From positions 2,624,566 through 2,688,565 of the forward strand of contig CM019214.1 of NCBI GenBank assembly GCA_009741485.1: a stretch of 64,000 bases of DNA, in the 5' to 3' direction. The notes beneath the pieces were generated by a model. That model made no database searches. It was given only the letters and a program-made list of their open reading frames with translations, and was not told where the DNA came from. Made by a program: the position numbers and the translations under genes. This document shows, piece by piece, positions 60,887-64,000 of this stretch. Positions within the stretch are counted from its first letter, which is position 1; every line of letters starts with the position of its first letter. This DNA is from Malurus cyaneus samueli. Lineage: Eukaryota; Chordata; Aves; Passeriformes; Maluridae.

Positions 60887-62050
60887 GAAGGCAAAATCTG
60901 TGCAATTTTAGTGGTTTAATGTAGAAGCAGGACACAAAGCCAGATGTCATTCTTATGGAACAGCAAACTTAGACTTAGAAAATGATAATTCTAAAATCAA
61001 TTTTCAAACCACAGTGGATAATCTGTTAAGTATGAGCTACAGTAAAATGTTGTAGCTAAGAGGGATAACAGACTTGGGAAATTCTATCATCTGCCAAATT
61101 GGCACCAGGATACAGTCCAGAGACAGTATCCACATTTTGACAAGGTATCAGACTAGAACCATGAGAAATATAAAAGGATTGGAAAACAAATCCTAAAATG
61201 AATGACTCAAAGACCTGAATTGATTAAGCTTATCAAAGAAAGTTGAGACCTAGGCTGAGTGCAAACAAAGGACAAACAAGCCAATGGTGGAGGGATATCC
61301 AAACCAACTGACAAAGTCCTGGAAAGATACTACAGCTGGAAGCTGAAACTCCAGCCATTCAGGCAAAAAATACCAGATCCATATTATTATACCTCTAACT
61401 CCAGTTGGGGTAGCTTTTTTTCAAAAGATGCAGTTTAGTACTGTAACAAATTCCCCCAGTAAACTCCCACACCCTTCCTCTCGGGGAGATCAGAGCTGAT
61501 CACGGTGTTGCTCTCTGACTATAGATTACAAGTGGTACAGGAAAAATTAGGCATATTATGAAAAATATTCAGTCAAAATTCTGTCCTGTTCCACTGGGAG
61601 AGTGAAATGACAATGAGCAGATGGAATATGATTTGTACATTATAGTGGGATTTGTCTTTCTTATTTCCACTGGCAGAAGATAGCCTAATGTAGTTGGCTC
61701 TTCCAGTTATCTCTATTGTCATTGGAAAAGGAGAGAAGCATCCCCAGAAGACTACTCAACCCTTCTATCTCATTTCTTGATTATAGAGTAAGCATAGATA
61801 ACCAGATAACTATTTTTAAACAGATAAACTTGGGGAAAAAAATGGTCCCACCATAAAGGGAAAGGAACAACCAGTCACATGTGAATGATTGTTATTTCCT
61901 GGTAAATTTAATTTTACAAAACTGCATTTCATGAAATCATTCATAAAGGCCAAATCACTCATAAATCGCAAATTTACAAATCATTCACAAAGGCCTAATA
62001 ACTGAATAAGTAAAAAAATATTTGTTCATCGGATAAGAATTTTGGGGGGG

Positions 62051-62110
62051 GCTGGACCTAAATGATCTCCATAGGTCTCTTCCAACCCTATCAATTCTGT
62101 GATTCTGTAA
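62051..62110 (+). mobile_element. CR1 LINE 3'-terminal fragment
   Basis: Reads gctggacctaaatgatctcc, then ggtctcttccaaccctatc, then attctgtgattctgtaacc. This is the expected avian CR1 3' end with its two tail octamers (ATTCTGTG). Only about 60 bp remains, a severely 5'-truncated insertion. Confidence 0.85.
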
Positions 62111-62297
62111 CCGTTTGCCATTTAAATATTATTTGTTAAATTATTTTCTGTAGCTTTGTTATCACGATTATTCAAACCCTGCTGAAGCAGTGTCCACAGG
62201 ACTTTGATACAACACAAAATCTCATCAGGAAAAAAATGTGTTTAAAAGATGCCATTAGTCCAGTTCAATCACAAGAAAAAGCAATGTTCATCGTTAC
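62111..62297. other. unique spacer
   Basis: Between the CR1 tail and the duplicated segment. Nothing recognised. Confidence 0.4.
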
Positions 62298-62536
62298 GAC
62301 AACAACCTTTGCTCACATCCCATAATTTCACCTACTTAATGTTTTTTTACACTCTTCAGCCATGTCAAGCTTTGAAGTGAGAGAAAGTGCAAGTTTGCTG
62401 AAACACCTGCATTTCAGTAAGATCATAGGATGTAAATGCGATTTTAAGCGCTGAAAAGTAAATAGAGTTTCAAAATGCATATTCATTTAAGATTCCACTC
62501 CATAATAATATTCTTTAAACAAAAATGCTTTCTCAA
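62298..62536. repeat. duplicated segment, copy b
   Basis: Matches 60204-60428 from gacaacaacctttgctcac to aaatgctttctcaa, but with many small insertions and deletions, several at runs of one base. The order is fully preserved. Confidence 0.88.
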
Positions 62537-63104
62537 AAGCAGAAATTCATCAAATATATATGACATTCATTCAGTTAAATTGTCAAGAGGGTATTTCCAT
62601 GTATTTTCATTTTCAGTAGTGTTGAATCAAGGCCAAAGCCCCAAATGTGAAGAAACTTTGACTCAGCCTTGAATACTGAATTACATGTATAGAACATGAA
62701 TTAAAAGAAGAAGCCAGACTTGAAGGAGTTTTCAGTGGCAAAGCAGAGGCTGATAGGAGTTATCAGCTGCAATATTTGTGTCATTAATAGACCAGGAGCT
62801 ATTTTGAGCAATGCACAAGCTGACACAGACACAGATCTGCCCTTGTCTTTACTCAATCTGCTGTTCCCAATACCTGCTGCCCCAACAGCCATGGTATCCT
62901 ATAAAATTCATTTATAAATCTCTGCTTTAAGATATTTAGGCTGTATTTGCTGCGAGCAGTCTGAGTGTGGGAACAAAATGCTCTCATCTTTCATGAAGAA
63001 GCACAGCCCAGTTCAGAAGTGGGCATCAGTCACGGATATCCCGGAATGCACGCTGATGTTCAGAGCCCCAAAAGGTCACAAAAACAAATGAGGAGAGCTG
63101 AAGC
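62537..63104. other. unique sequence, nothing identified
   Basis: No gene or repeat recognised. Short open frames only. Confidence 0.4.
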
Positions 63105-63109
63105 TCTTC

Positions 63110-63738
63110 TGTAAGAGACCGTACGTAAATCCCTTGACTGTCTCACCATCTTGTGAGATGGCCGAGACTGAACACGCCGATAACGCCCAAGGGGAACGAA
63201 AGGACTTTTGCTCATAGAAGTCCGAGCCAGATCGAGGTGGGATGTCTGCCAAGTGCCGGTACTCAGTCTGCTAAACAATGTGTAAGCTACAGATGACTGC
63301 ACTGTTCTTACTGTGAAGGCGGAGGAGAACTCCATGGTTTGTGCTGTATACCTTACAAAACAATGGACATTCTTTCCCCACCTCTTGGCCAGTTTTCCCC
63401 CGCTTCGGAACCCCTTGGCCAGCTGCCACACGCTTTCGAAAAGACTATAAAGAGTGTCTCTGAAAAGACCCTGACGGAATCCCCCAATGGACGCTGGCGA
63501 ACCCATGGAATCCGGACCTCGAAGGGACTCGTCGGAGCCATTTGGTAGCTATAACCGCACTCTCTCTTACTCTTTCCTCTCTCTCTCTGCACTTCTCTTC
63601 TCACCCTCTCTGATCACAAAATATCCAATAAAATTGTTCATGATTTTTAATATTTACTTGCCCCTCGTTTCTTTTGCACTCTGAGATTCTGATAACGAAC
63701 CCCTCACAACTCCCGCTTGAGTTAAGTGGATCGTGGCA
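63110..63738 (+). mobile_element. solo LTR, family X copy 4
   Basis: A 629-bp element from TGTAAGAGACC to TCGTGGCA, with AATAAA at 63627-63632. Flanks tcttc (63105-63109) and tcctc (63739-63743) form a 5-bp duplication with one mismatch. It is more diverged from copies 1 and 2 than they are from each other. No retroviral genes are adjacent. Confidence 0.88.
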
Positions 63739-63743
63739 TCCTC

Positions 63744-64000
63744 ACAAGACATTTCCATGCTCCACAGGTTTCCTTCTGCAGAAGAGGCCATCAGGGAGCT
63801 CCTCGGATGATTTTCCAGTTCAAGTCAGCCATAAAGTAGCATTTGGCACCAGATCCAATCACTCAACGCTTTGACAGAGCTCAGATCTGAATCCCAATGC
63901 ATTGACCAGGCTGATTTTTACCTTTAAAACCATGTTCCAGTTAAATGAGCCCTTTCTAGAAACTTAGGAAGGGACGTGTAATTTAGAAGAGTGGAAAGTG
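63744..64000. other. unique right flank, nothing identified
   Basis: No recognisable gene or repeat up to the end of the window. Confidence 0.4.

Larger units (their letters stand above)
60429..62050. other. unique sequence with a 21-bp triplet repeat and poly(A)
   Basis: No gene recognised. Three tandem 21-bp units (cagtgtttctttgaaatat type) lie at 60455-60512. A 38-base A run is at 60847-60884. A short direct repeat (aaatcattcayaaaggcc) is at about 61935-61996. Confidence 0.5.

Noticed and set aside
1..64000. Bacterial or phage-type systems, CRISPR arrays, operons, retrons
   Set aside because: No dense coding, no regular spacer-repeat arrays, and the abundant CR1 and LTR remnants show this is vertebrate DNA. 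Repeats found are tandem duplications or retroelements.

Overview
The window looks like non-coding DNA from a bird, probably a songbird. The evidence is AT-rich sequence without dense open frames, several CR1 retrotransposon remnants whose 3' ends resemble the avian ATTCTRTG-type octamer, and many solitary retroviral long terminal repeats (LTRs). The class labels and the passerine assignment come from remembered families and target-site lengths, not from a search. I found no convincing protein-coding gene, tRNA, rRNA, CRISPR array, operon or bacterial-type system. Three short stretches resemble exons, but all are weak.

The clearest content is sixteen solo LTRs in seven families, about 8.7 kb or 13-14% of the window. 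Twelve have a target-site duplication that fits exactly or with one mismatch on first inspection, and a further two fit when the ends are placed by comparison with related copies. Family Z (6-bp duplications) is at 246-662, 39158-39574 and 56627-57012. Family W (4-bp) is at 8799-9236 and 9687-10128. Family X (5-bp) is at 10466-11088, 41944-42557, 52677-53266 and 63110-63738. Family Y (5-bp) is at 24787-25410, 33376-33998 and 45269-45873. Family V (no clear duplication) is at 21003-21538 and 35070-35630. Family U is at 28479-29297 and family T (6-bp) at 53379-53763. No gag, pol or env sequence was seen beside any of them, so they are probably recombination products of old endogenous retroviruses.

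Older layers are CR1 LINE fragments at 12846-12935, 17360-17455, 34446-34592, 37190-38105, 52553-54465 and 62051-62110. The 52.5-54.5 kb element is split by two later LTR insertions, one in each orientation. Other structure includes a diverged pair of about 248 bp near 55.1-55.5 kb, an indel-rich duplicated segment at 60.2 and 62.3 kb, short tandem duplications, a 38-base A run and a strongly AT-rich tract at 55.8-56.0 kb.

The remainder appears to be unique intergenic or intronic sequence. Nothing seen suggests the parts act together as a system. The window is best read as a layered record of retroelement insertion.
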